From Alphaproteobacteria bacterium (GTDB lineage: Bacteria > Pseudomonadota > Alphaproteobacteria > DAOWDM01): a DNA stretch of 25,718 bases. The position numbers and the translations under genes are program-made. Shown piece after piece: positions 17,107 through 23,875 of this stretch. How positions within the stretch are numbered: the first letter of the stretch is position 1; each line of letters opens with the position of its first letter. The notes below the pieces were generated by a model. That model had not been told where the DNA came from. It saw only the letters and a list, made by a program, of their open reading frames with translations, and searched no databases. The stretch covers positions 1 through 25,718 of the forward strand of contig DAOWDM010000126.1 in assembly GCA_030639035.1 (NCBI GenBank), written 5' to 3'.

Positions 17107-17583
17107 TTATCTCTGTTTTTTATCAAGCATCGCAACCATAATCTCAGCTTGAGCATCTATGATTTTTGCAGTATCAGGTTCTTGAGAACTACGGATAGCA
17201 TAACGTTTAATTTCTTTACTCGAAAAAAGTGCAGATGTAAAATCAGCTCCACTCATTTTTGCGCCTTTTCGGTCCGCACCGCTAAGATCAGCTTCTTCAA
17301 ATCTGGTTTCTTGAAGATTCGCTTTGTCAAGATTTGAAAAGTTCAGGCTCGCTTTATTAAGATTTGCTCCCTCAAGGTTTGCTCCTTCAAGGTCAGCATG
17401 ACAAATATTTGCTCCTTCAAGGTTAGCTCCTTTAAGGTCCGCTCCTTTAAGATTTGCTCTATAAAGGCTAACTTTCTCTTTAACAGCCAACTCAACACAT
17501 TTTTTAAGACTACCTGCTTTTGCCTTAAAAATAACATTTCCTTCAATATTTTTTATTTTATAAGTTTTTCCAAATAATGTCAT
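17107..17583 (-). CDS. Pentapeptide-repeat protein, array member 1 (nearest addB)
   Basis: 158 residues: head 1-37 (FKAKAGS form), about 17 pentapeptides at 38-122, then a short tail ending KKQR. One repeat has Arg where the central Leu normally points into the helix core (ADRKG, 103-107), and TRFEE (93-97) is also off-consensus. The motif ANICHADLEGANLEG (58-72) is nearly repeated in array member 9, which suggests segment exchange. The second Cys, found after the repeats in most members, is absent here. The promoter-like pair of the 80-base repeat lies upstream. The ribosome binding site is AGGAG, and addB follows after 42 bases. The molecular role is unknown. Confidence 0.9.
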   Translation of the reverse strand: MTLFGKTYKIKNIEGNVIFKAKAGSLKKCVELAVKEKVSLYRANLKGADLKGANLEGANICHADLEGANLEGANLNKASLNFSNLDKANLQETRFEEADLSGADRKGAKMSGADFTSALFSSKEIKRYAIRSSQEPDTAKIIDAQAEIMVAMLDKKQR

Positions 17584-17663
17584 AGTATTTTCTCCTGTTT
17601 TAATAACTTATAAATGAGAGTAACGCATTTTGGTCGTTTTGTCTATTACTTTTTTAATAATTG
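17584..17663 (-). promoter_or_regulatory. 80-base intergenic repeat, copy 1, with promoter-like pair
   Basis: First of three near-identical spacers. On the - strand it holds TAGACA (17640-17645), 17 bases, then TACTCT (17617-17622), close to a sigma-70 promoter, followed by AGGAG before the ATG of member 1. The bounding TGTTTTAATAA direct repeat is degenerate at the distal end in this copy. Confidence 0.6.
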
Positions 17664-18092
17664 TTATCTCTGTTTTTTACCAATCATAGCATCTCTAATT
17701 TTATCTTGAGCGTCTTTAATCTTTGCAGCATCTTCTGCTTTTTTAGTGGCTTCTGTATGTTTTTGAGATTTGCTGACTAAATCTTGTCTCATTTCATGGC
17801 TTGTAAAATCTGCATCTGTAAAGTCTGCTCCACCAACTACAGCACCTCTTAAAATAGCGTCTTCAAGGCAAGCTTTTTTAAGGTTAGCTCCTTCAAGGTT
17901 TGCTCTCCAAAAGTTTGCTCCTTTAAGATTAGCATTTTCAAGATCTACCCCTTCAAGGCTTGCTTCTTCAAGGTTAGTGCTTTCTTTAACAGCAAGTTCA
18001 ACACATTCTTTAATGCTTCTTACTTTATTTGATTCAAAAAGAATTTTTCCGTGAATGTCTTTTATTTCGTAAGTTTTATCAAACAATCCCAT
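17664..18092 (-). CDS. Pentapeptide-repeat protein, array member 2
   Basis: The shortest complete member (142 residues): head 1-38 of the LFESNKVRS form, only 12 pentapeptides (39-98) from TNLEE to ADFTS, then a tail of about 44 residues ending KIRDAMIGKKQR. One repeat carries aromatic FW (ANFWR, 59-63), a pair that recurs at a similar place in members 5, 6, 7 and 9. AVVGG (84-88) is a poor repeat near the C-terminal cap. The tail lacks the usual Cys (QDLVSKS). It stands alone between two copies of the 80-base repeat, so it is probably a single-gene transcription unit, with AGGA as its ribosome binding site. Confidence 0.9.
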   Translation of the reverse strand: MGLFDKTYEIKDIHGKILFESNKVRSIKECVELAVKESTNLEEASLEGVDLENANLKGANFWRANLEGANLKKACLEDAILRGAVVGGADFTDADFTSHEMRQDLVSKSQKHTEATKKAEDAAKIKDAQDKIRDAMIGKKQR

Positions 18093-18173
18093 AACGTTTT
18101 TTCCTGTTTTAATAACTTATGAATAAGAGCAACGCGTTTTAGTCGTTTTGTCTATTGCTTGTTTTAATAATTG
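18093..18173 (-). promoter_or_regulatory. 80-base intergenic repeat, copy 2, with weaker promoter-like pair
   Basis: Between the zeta-like gene and array member 2. TAGACA (18049-18054 plus 100, i.e. 18149-18154) and 17 bases are kept, but the -10 reads TGCTCT (18126-18131) instead of TACTCT, so this copy should be weaker. The TGTTTTAATAA repeats at both ends are intact. Confidence 0.55.
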
Positions 18174-19202
18174 TTATCTCTGTTTATTACTCATAGCAGT
18201 TTTAATTCTTTGTTGTAAGTTTGTAACTGTTACAGTGTCTTCTTTTTTGACAGCAGTTGTTTTGAGTTCAACAAAGTGTTGGCTACTATCCTTTAGAATT
18301 GTATTATACTTTCCAGTAGCAATTGCTCTAAAAGCGTTTCTTTTACACATTTTTGCAGCATTTTTTACACCCTCAGGTGCATTGCGTTTTTCTATTTTCT
18401 GGGATATTTTGCCCCATGTTTCCATATGTTTTCTTTTTTCTGCTGATGTCCATTTACGACCAACTTCCTTTTCAAAAGCTTTTCCTGATTCAGGGTTTGG
18501 ATTTGGTTCAGAAAACTGTTTATCAAAAACTGGTTTTTCCAATCCTCTGTTCCAAATTGTGATGCGGTCAACGACTCCTTCTTTTTCAAGTGCGTCCAAA
18601 ATTTTTGACTGTTGAGTCGTTAAGTGATCGTGAAAATCCTTCTTTATCCATCTAGGAAGATATTTGTCTTTTTCATCTGGATATTTGTTTCTGAGTTCTT
18701 TTACATTTTCATACCGTTCAACACAGCTCTGCCATGTTGTCATTGGTGAAACCGCAAGAAGATTAACTTCAACTTTATATCCAGCTTGTTTGAATGTTTT
18801 CATTCTTTCAACAGTTCCTTCTGGGTCGTCCATTGAACCGTCAAATAAGATATTATATTTGTTTTCAGAAGCCTTATCGACTGTAGTATCTCGCCATTTA
18901 CTTATCTCTTCAGAACCATTATGAGCCGCCTGCATATCATCACGCCGTATAAATTCTTTTAGATGAGGGTGGTATACCTTGAACTCGTCATAATCACTTT
19001 CAAAAAATTTGACACCACTACGACCTTCTTGCTTTCTTACGAATCGTCTCATGGTCGTTTTACCAGAACCAGGAGCTCCACCAAATGCAAGAACAACAGG
19101 AGTTTCTTGTGGTTCAAGACCTGCAAATTTTTCTTTAAAAATAACCTGCTGAACAGCTTCTTTTTGTTTTTCAGTTAAAACAAGATCTTTATATTCTGAC
19201 AT
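18174..19202 (-). CDS. Zeta-toxin-like P-loop kinase with the array's C-terminal tail
   Basis: 342 residues. The N-terminal 200 match the zeta toxin/UNAG kinase fold: Walker A GGAPGSGKTT (41-50), an acidic stretch ESDYDEFKVYHP (68-79), and NILFDGSMDDP followed by GYKVEVNLLAV and VERYE, in family order. Zeta toxins phosphorylate UDP-N-acetylglucosamine and related small molecules; the substrate here is unknown. The C-terminal 140 residues are lysine-rich and not recognised, but the last 14 (LQQRIKTAMSNKQR) match the tail of the pentapeptide proteins. No epsilon-like antitoxin gene is adjacent; both neighbours are pentapeptide genes. It has its own promoter-like pair upstream and AGGAG 9 bases before the ATG. 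Confidence 0.85.
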   Translation of the reverse strand: MSEYKDLVLTEKQKEAVQQVIFKEKFAGLEPQETPVVLAFGGAPGSGKTTMRRFVRKQEGRSGVKFFESDYDEFKVYHPHLKEFIRRDDMQAAHNGSEEISKWRDTTVDKASENKYNILFDGSMDDPEGTVERMKTFKQAGYKVEVNLLAVSPMTTWQSCVERYENVKELRNKYPDEKDKYLPRWIKKDFHDHLTTQQSKILDALEKEGVVDRITIWNRGLEKPVFDKQFSEPNPNPESGKAFEKEVGRKWTSAEKRKHMETWGKISQKIEKRNAPEGVKNAAKMCKRNAFRAIATGKYNTILKDSSQHFVELKTTAVKKEDTVTVTNLQQRIKTAMSNKQR

Positions 19203-19226
19203 TATTTAACGCTCCTTATAATCACC

Positions 19227-19253
19227 AAAGTAAGTTTTTGGGGATTTTGTCAA
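19227..19253 (-). promoter_or_regulatory. Candidate promoter of the zeta-like gene
   Basis: In the 103-base gap before the kinase, the - strand has a consensus -35 TTGACA (19248-19253) and a TACTTT (19227-19232) after a short 15-base spacer. This gap differs in sequence from the 80-base repeats, so the kinase seems to have separate control. A direct repeat CAGGCT (+ strand, near 19290-19305) lies at the gap's far end. Confidence 0.45.
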
Positions 19254-19305
19254 GTTACATGTTCTAGTTCATAACCCTTTAGACTCTGACAGGCTTTTTA
19301 GCAGG

Positions 19306-19956
19306 CTATCTCTGATTTTTACCAAGCATTGCAGCTTTAATTTTATCTTGAGCATCTTTTATTAATTTATCATCGTATTCTTTTTTAGCTACTTTATCAG
19401 TAGCATCTTTTCCTTCTTTAGATCTACGGATACAGTTGTTTTTGATTTCATCACTTGAAAATGTTGCTCCTGTAAAATCGGCACCTTCCATTTTTACATT
19501 ATCAAGGTTAATGTTTATAAGATTAGCTCCTTTAAGGTCAGCTCTTTTAAGGTCAGCTCCTTCAAGGTATACTTCTTCAAGATTAGCTCCTTCAAGATTA
19601 GCTCCTTTTAAATTGGCTTCTTTTAAATTGGTTTTAATAATTGTAGTATTAAAATTTGTATTTTTAAGGTTTGCTCCTTCAAGATTCGCATTCATACAGT
19701 ATGCTCCTCTAAGGTCAGCTCCTTCAAGGTTAGCTCCTGCAAGATTCGCATTCATACAGTATAATCCTCCTCTAAGGTCAGCTCCTTCAAGGTTAGCTTT
19801 TTCAAGGTCAGCTCCTTCAAGATTAGCACCTTTAAGGTTAACCTTTTCTTTAACAGCTAGTTCAAGACACCCTCTAATGTCTTTCACTTTATTTGATTTG
19901 AAAAGAACTTTTCCTTCAATGTCTTTTATTTTGTAAGTCTTATCAAATAATGCCAT
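19306..19956 (-). CDS. Pentapeptide-repeat protein, array member 3
   Basis: 216 residues: head 1-37 with GCLELAV in place of ECVELAV, about 27 pentapeptides (38-170), and a tail ending KDAQDKIKAAMLGKNQR. The repeat region contains a 60-base duplication whose two copies read GADLRGGLYCMNANL and GADLRGAYCMNANL. The first copy has one extra residue, which breaks the five-residue register and should bulge out of the helix. The stretch NFNTTIIKTNL is also irregular. The stop is TAG, unlike most members. It is second in a two-gene unit, 14 bases after member 4. Confidence 0.9.
   Translation of the reverse strand: MALFDKTYKIKDIEGKVLFKSNKVKDIRGCLELAVKEKVNLKGANLEGADLEKANLEGADLRGGLYCMNANLAGANLEGADLRGAYCMNANLEGANLKNTNFNTTIIKTNLKEANLKGANLEGANLEEVYLEGADLKRADLKGANLININLDNVKMEGADFTGATFSSDEIKNNCIRRSKEGKDATDKVAKKEYDDKLIKDAQDKIKAAMLGKNQR
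19681..19798 (-). repeat. 60-base-offset duplication within array member 3
   Basis: Positions 19681-19702 are repeated exactly at 19741-19762. After a 3-base length difference, the following 30 or so bases (to 19735 and 19798) match again. The unit encodes four pentapeptides. Confidence 0.8.
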
Positions 19957-19970
19957 AGAGTTTTTTCCTG

Positions 19971-20795
19971 TTATTTCTGCTTGTTAGTCATAGCAGCTTT
20001 AATCATAGCTTGAGCGTTTGCGATTTTTTCGGCATCGGTGACTTTTTTAGCGGCTTTTTCAGCTGCAATTATTCCTTCTTTCGATTTGCGGAGACAATCT
20101 TGCTTTATTTTATCACTTGAAAATTTGGCATCAGTAAAGTTGACGTTACTCATTTTTGTTTCTTTAAGGTTAGCACTTGAAAGATCAGCTTTTGAAAAGT
20201 TAGTTCCATCAAGGTTAGCTTCTTTAAGATTTACATCTTTGAATTCGGCGTGTTCAAAGCAGCTTTCTTTAAGATCTGCTCTTTCAAAAGTACTTTCTTT
20301 AACGTTTGTTCTTTTAAAGTTAGCTACTTTAAGATTCGCATCATTAAAGTTTGCTTGTTTTAGTTCAGCATGATTGAAATCAACTTCTTCAAGATTAGCT
20401 TTTTGAAAATTAGCTTCATTAAATTTAGCATATTCAAAATTAGCTTCTTTAAGATTAGCATCATTAAAGTTTGTTTGTTTTAGTTCGGCATGATTGAAGT
20501 TGGATTCTTCTAGGTTAACACTTTTAAGATTAGCCCCATCAAAATTGGCATACTCAAGGTTGACACCTTTTAAATTAGCTCCTTCAAGGTCAGTGTTTTT
20601 AAAATTACCCCTTTCAATAGTTATTCCTTTAAAATCAATCCCTTTAAGATTGGCATCTTCAAAATCTGCCCTAATAAAGCTAATCTTTTCTTTAACCGCA
20701 AGCTCAACGCATTCTTTAAGGCTTTTTGTCTTTGCTTCAAAAAGAATTTTGCCATGAATGTCTTTTATTTCGTAAGTCTTATCAAATAATGTCAT
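19971..20795 (-). CDS. Pentapeptide-repeat protein, array member 4 (longest complete)
   Basis: 274 residues with about 36 pentapeptides (39-219). Phe is common at the central position (ANF, DFN, FNHAELKQ), unlike the Leu-dominated members. FNHAELKQ-x-NFNDANLK occurs twice, 40 residues apart. The head has the LFEAKTKS form and the tail ends KIANAQAMIKAAMTNKQK, with the conserved Cys in QDCLRKSKEG. It is first in a two-gene unit with member 3, just downstream of the third 80-base repeat with its promoter-like pair. The ribosome binding site is AGGA, 9 bases before the ATG. The greater length predicts a helix of about nine turns, judging from four pentapeptides per turn in known structures. Confidence 0.9.
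   Translation of the reverse strand: MTLFDKTYEIKDIHGKILFEAKTKSLKECVELAVKEKISFIRADFEDANLKGIDFKGITIERGNFKNTDLEGANLKGVNLEYANFDGANLKSVNLEESNFNHAELKQTNFNDANLKEANFEYAKFNEANFQKANLEEVDFNHAELKQANFNDANLKVANFKRTNVKESTFERADLKESCFEHAEFKDVNLKEANLDGTNFSKADLSSANLKETKMSNVNFTDAKFSSDKIKQDCLRKSKEGIIAAEKAAKKVTDAEKIANAQAMIKAAMTNKQK
20321..20509 (-). repeat. 120-base-offset internal duplication in array member 4
   Basis: About 69 bases starting at 20321 recur from 20441 with scattered mismatches (compare the start of both copies at 20341 and 20461, TCATTAAAGTTTG). The offset equals eight pentapeptides, two helical turns. The divergence shows it is older than the duplication in member 11. Confidence 0.7.
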
Positions 20796-20876
20796 AGCGT
20801 TTTTTCCTGTTTTAATAACTTATGAATGAGAGTAACGCATTTTAGTCGTTTTGTCTATTGCTTGTTTTAATAATTG
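20796..20876 (-). promoter_or_regulatory. 80-base intergenic repeat, copy 3, with promoter-like pair
   Basis: The best-kept copy. On the - strand TAGACA (20852-20857), 17 bases, TACTCT (20829-20834), then AGGA before the ATG of member 4. The 11-base direct repeat TGTTTTAATAA (+ strand) occurs at 20808-20818 and 20863-20873, bounding the promoter-like part. Confidence 0.65.
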
Positions 20877-21557
20877 TTATCTCTGTTTTTTACCAAGCAT
20901 TGCAGCTTTAATTTTATCTTGAGCATTTGCTATTTTTTTATTGTCAGATGCTTTTTTAGTTGCTTTATCAGCAGCTTCTTTTTCTTCTTTAGATTTCCGT
21001 AGACAATCTTGCTTAGTTTCAGGATTTGAAAACCTTGCATTTGTAAAATCAGCTCCAGCCATTTTTGTGTTTTCTAAAACGATATATTCAAGATTTGCAT
21101 TTCTAAAGTTAGCTTCTTCAAGGTTAGCTCCTTCAAATCCCGCAAATTTAAGGTTAGCATTTTTAAGGTTTGATTTAATAAAGTTAGTTCTTTTTAATTT
21201 CGCATTAGAAAGATCAGCTCCTTCAAGATTAGCTTTTTTAAGGCTTGCCCCTTTGAGTTCTGCCACTTCAAGACTTGCTCCTTCAAGGTTCGCTCCTTCA
21301 AGGTTCGCTCCTTCAAGGTTTGCTAGCCAAAAATTAGCTCCTTCAAAGTCTCCCCCTTTAAGGTTTGCTCCTTTTAAATTAACCTCTTTAACAAATATTC
21401 CACCAATGTTTTTTCCTATGAAATCAGCTTTTTTAAGGCTTACTTTTTCTTTAACAGCAAGCTCAGCACATTCTTTAAGACTGCTAACTTTATTTGATTT
21501 GAAAAGAATGTTTCCATCAATGTCTTTTATTTTGAAAGTTTTATCAAACAATCCCAT
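20877..21557 (-). CDS. Pentapeptide-repeat protein, array member 5
   Basis: 226 residues: head 1-38 (LFKSNKVSS form, ECAELAV), about 27 pentapeptides to residue 175, tail ending KIKAAMLGKKQR. The early repeats KNIGG IFVKE are irregular. Then come very regular ones (ANLEG three times in a row at DNA level, near 21278-21325), a likely slippage site. ANFWL carries the recurring FW pair. It is the last gene of the long right-hand unit, followed by the promoter-bearing repeat. The start lies 15 bases after member 6, one more than the usual spacer. The Cys after the repeats is present (QDCLRKSKEE). Confidence 0.9.
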   Translation of the reverse strand: MGLFDKTFKIKDIDGNILFKSNKVSSLKECAELAVKEKVSLKKADFIGKNIGGIFVKEVNLKGANLKGGDFEGANFWLANLEGANLEGANLEGASLEVAELKGASLKKANLEGADLSNAKLKRTNFIKSNLKNANLKFAGFEGANLEEANFRNANLEYIVLENTKMAGADFTNARFSNPETKQDCLRKSKEEKEAADKATKKASDNKKIANAQDKIKAAMLGKKQR

Positions 21558-21572
21558 AGCGTTTTTTTCCTG

Positions 21573-22106
21573 TTATTTCTGCTTGTTTTTCATAGCAGCA
21601 GCTTTAATCATAGCTTGAGCGTTTTTAATTTTTTCAGAATCTGTGGTTTTTTTATCAGCTTCTTTTCCTTCTTGAGATTTTCGCAGGCAATCTTGTTTAA
21701 TTTCATCGCTTGAAAAAACTGTATCAGCAAAGTCAGCTTCTCTCATTTTTGCATTATCTAAATTAGCTTCTTTAAGATTTGCTTCTGTAAAGTTTGCTTT
21801 TTCAAAGTTAGCACCTGCAAGGCTAGCTTTTTTTAAGTTAGAGTTCCAAAAGTCGGCTTTTTTTAAGTTAGCTCTCTCAAGGTTCGCATTTTCAAGATTC
21901 TCACTCCAAAACTTTGCTCCTTCAAAATTAGCTCCTTTAAGGTTTGCTCCTTTAAGGTTTGCCATGCAAAGGTTTGCTCTTGCAAGGCTAACTTTTTTTT
22001 TAACAGCAAGCTCAGCACATTCTTTAATGCTTTTTACTTTATTTGATTTGAAAAGAATATTTCCATCAATGTCTTTTATTTCGTAAGTTTTACCAAATAA
22101 TCCCAT
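21573..22106 (-). CDS. Pentapeptide-repeat protein, array member 6
   Basis: 177 residues with about 19 pentapeptides between the LFKSNKVKS-type head and a tail ending AAAMKNKQK (an AAAM variant shared with member 10). It has two FW repeats, AKFWS and ADFWN, five repeats apart. ANLCMANLKG near the start has a Cys in the repeat. The head sequence MGLFGKTYEIKDIDG is shared closely with member 8. Spacer to member 5 is 15 bases. The ribosome binding site is AGGAG, 8 bases before the ATG. Confidence 0.9.
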   Translation of the reverse strand: MGLFGKTYEIKDIDGNILFKSNKVKSIKECAELAVKKKVSLARANLCMANLKGANLKGANFEGAKFWSENLENANLERANLKKADFWNSNLKKASLAGANFEKANFTEANLKEANLDNAKMREADFADTVFSSDEIKQDCLRKSQEGKEADKKTTDSEKIKNAQAMIKAAAMKNKQK

Positions 22107-22120
22107 AGCGTTATCTCCTG

Positions 22121-22666
22121 TTATTTCTGCTTAGTCATAGCGGCTTTAATCATAGCTTGAGCGTTTGCGATTTTTGCATCATCGGCTGCTTTTTTGCCTT
22201 CTACAGTTTTTTGTAGACAATCGTTTTTAATTTCATCATTTAAAAATATTGCATCTGTAAAGTCTGTACCGTTCATTTTTGTATTATCGAAATTACTTCC
22301 TATAACGTCTGCTTCTGCAAGATTTGCTCTATCAAGGTTTGCTCTAGTGAAATTTGCATTTCTAACGGACGCCTTTTCAAGGTTAGCTCCTTCAAGGTTT
22401 GCTTCAGTAAGATTTGTTGCCGTAAGAATTGCATTGTTAAGATTCGCATTTTCAAAGTTCGCTTCTTTAAGATTGGCTTCCCAAAAGTAAGCTCTTTCAA
22501 GGTTAGCTCCTTTAAGGTCTGCTCCTTGAAGGTTAGCTCCTACAAGGTTGGTTCCTTTTTTAACAGCAAGTTCAACGCATTCTTTAAGGCTTTCTACCTT
22601 ATTTGATTTAAAAAGAGTTTTTCCATCAGTATCTTTTATTTTATAAGTTCTATCAAATAATCCCAT
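22121..22666 (-). CDS. Pentapeptide-repeat protein, array member 7
   Basis: 181 residues: head (LFKSNKVES form, then VKKGTNL), about 21 pentapeptides, tail ending KIANAQAMIKAAMTKQK. The repeat central positions include several Val, Ile and Phe (ASVRN, ADVIG, AILTA), giving a less regular core than members 5 or 11. AYFWE carries the FW pair. The charged stretch before the tail is short (VEGKKAADDA). It has AGGAG 8 bases before the ATG and lies 14 bases after member 8. Confidence 0.9.
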   Translation of the reverse strand: MGLFDRTYKIKDTDGKTLFKSNKVESLKECVELAVKKGTNLVGANLQGADLKGANLERAYFWEANLKEANFENANLNNAILTATNLTEANLEGANLEKASVRNANFTRANLDRANLAEADVIGSNFDNTKMNGTDFTDAIFLNDEIKNDCLQKTVEGKKAADDAKIANAQAMIKAAMTKQK

Positions 22667-22680
22667 AGCGTTATCTCCTG

Positions 22681-23178
22681 TTATTTCTGCTTAGTCATAG
22701 CGGCTTTAATCATAGCTTGAGCGTTTGCGATTTTTTTATTATCAGAGGCTTTTTTAGCAACTTTTTGATCTTCTTTTGACTTGCGAGCATAACAACACGC
22801 AAGTTCTTGGCTTGAAAATTCGGCATCTGTAAAATCCGCACTAGGCATTTTTGCATTATAAAACAATGTACGTTTGAGACTAGCTTCTACAAAACAGGTG
22901 TTTTCAAGATTAGTCTTTTTTAAATTAGCTTTTGTAAGTTTAGCTTTTGTAAAATTAGCTTCTTTAAGGTTAGCTTTTTCAAAGTCAGCATATTTAAGGC
23001 AAGCTCCTTCAAAGTTAACTCCTTTAAGATCAGCTCCTTTAAAATCAGCATTATTAAGGCTTTTGCCATTTTTAACCGCAAGCTCAACACATTCTTTAAA
23101 GCTTTTTACTTCATCTGATTTGAAAATAACTTTTCCATCTAAATTTTTTATTTCGTAAGTTTTACCAAATAATCCCAT
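22681..23178 (-). CDS. Pentapeptide-repeat protein, array member 8
   Basis: 165 residues with about 18 pentapeptides, rich in Lys. From NTCFVEASLKR to FYNAKMPSADFTDAEFSS it closely matches member 11 in protein and DNA, although the rest of the repeat region differs, a sign of recombination between non-adjacent members. After the repeats it has a distinctive ELACCYARKSKED with two adjacent Cys. Its tail ends KKIANAQAMIKAAMTKQK. AGGAG 8 bases before the ATG serves as ribosome binding site. Confidence 0.9.
   Translation of the reverse strand: MGLFGKTYEIKNLDGKVIFKSDEVKSFKECVELAVKNGKSLNNADFKGADLKGVNFEGACLKYADFEKANLKEANFTKAKLTKANLKKTNLENTCFVEASLKRTLFYNAKMPSADFTDAEFSSQELACCYARKSKEDQKVAKKASDNKKIANAQAMIKAAMTKQK
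22822..22910 (-). repeat. Segment shared with array member 11
   Basis: This part of member 8 matches 24604-24690 in member 11 much better than the surrounding repeats, including the identical runs GCATCTGTAAAATCCGCA, GGCATTTTTGCATTATA and ACAAAACAGGTGTTTT (+ strand). It suggests gene conversion or shared descent of a segment. Confidence 0.7.
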
Positions 23179-23192
23179 ATCGTTATCTCCTG

Positions 23193-23861
23193 TTATTTCT
23201 GCTTAGTCATAGCGGCTTTAATCATAGCTTGGGCGTTTTTAATTTTTTCATCATCGGCAACTTTTTTAGATTTTAGTATGCAATTTTTGGCTATTTCTTC
23301 GGTTGAAAATTTCGCATCAGTGAAATCTGCTCCGTCCATTTTTACATCATCTAAAATCGCACCTTTAATGTTAGCTCCTTTAAGATTTGCATATTTAATA
23401 TTAGCTCCTTCAAGGTCTGTTTCTTTAAGGTTAGCTTTTTCAAGATTCGCTCCTTCAAGATTTGCATGGCAAATATTACTTGTGTTAAGGACTGCTCTTT
23501 CAAGATTGCTATATTTTAGGTTAGTTCTTGTAAGATTTGCATTTAGAATACGTGCTCCTTTTAGATTGGCTCTTTCAAGATTTGCCCCTTCAAGATCCGC
23601 TTTTCTTAAAGTTGAATTTTCAAGATTCGCTCCTTCAAAATCAGCCTTTTTAAGATTAGCTAGCCAAAATAATGCATCTTTAAGGTTGGCGTTTTTAAAA
23701 TTTACACCCTCAAGGTTTTTTTTTGAAAACTCAGCGTTTTCAAAGCTTTTACCTTCTTTAACGCCAAGCTCAACACACTCTTTAAAGCTTTTAGCTTTTG
23801 CTTCGAAAAGAACTTTTCCATGAATATCTTTTATTTTGTAAGTTTCATCAAATAATGACAT
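23193..23861 (-). CDS. Pentapeptide-repeat protein, array member 9
   Basis: 222 residues: head MSLFDETYKIKDIHGK with the LFEAKAKS form and ELGVKEG; about 28 pentapeptides; short tail ending KIKNAQAMIKAAMTKQK with almost no linker (KSKKVADDE). ALFWL carries the FW pair near the start, and SNICHANLEGANLEK mirrors member 1. The ribosome binding site is GGGAG, and the start follows member 10 by 14 bases. Several Ser, Thr and Arg at normally Ala positions (STLRK, ARILN) mark it as a diverged copy. Confidence 0.9.
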   Translation of the reverse strand: MSLFDETYKIKDIHGKVLFEAKAKSFKECVELGVKEGKSFENAEFSKKNLEGVNFKNANLKDALFWLANLKKADFEGANLENSTLRKADLEGANLERANLKGARILNANLTRTNLKYSNLERAVLNTSNICHANLEGANLEKANLKETDLEGANIKYANLKGANIKGAILDDVKMDGADFTDAKFSTEEIAKNCILKSKKVADDEKIKNAQAMIKAAMTKQK

Positions 23862-23875
23862 TGTATTTTCTCCCG

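Noticed and set aside
17107..17583. Pentapeptide proteins as DNA mimics that inhibit AddAB, by analogy with Qnr and MfpA acting on gyrase
   Set aside because: The repeats here have mixed Lys and Glu and basic tails, not the strongly acidic surface expected of a DNA mimic. Adjacency to addB alone is too little.
19290..19305. Possible terminator after array member 3
   Set aside because: The GC-rich CAGGCT-TTTTAG-CAGGCT is a direct repeat, not an inverted one, so it cannot form a hairpin.
20941..21618. Long open frames on the + strand opposite the pentapeptide genes (also 19436-19936, 23278-23823, 24680-25195)
   Set aside because: They mirror the 15-base periodic coding of the true genes, giving Arg-, Ser-, Ala- and Leu-rich low-complexity products, and have no ribosome binding sites. 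Codons for Ala, Asn, Leu and Gly simply give few antisense stops.
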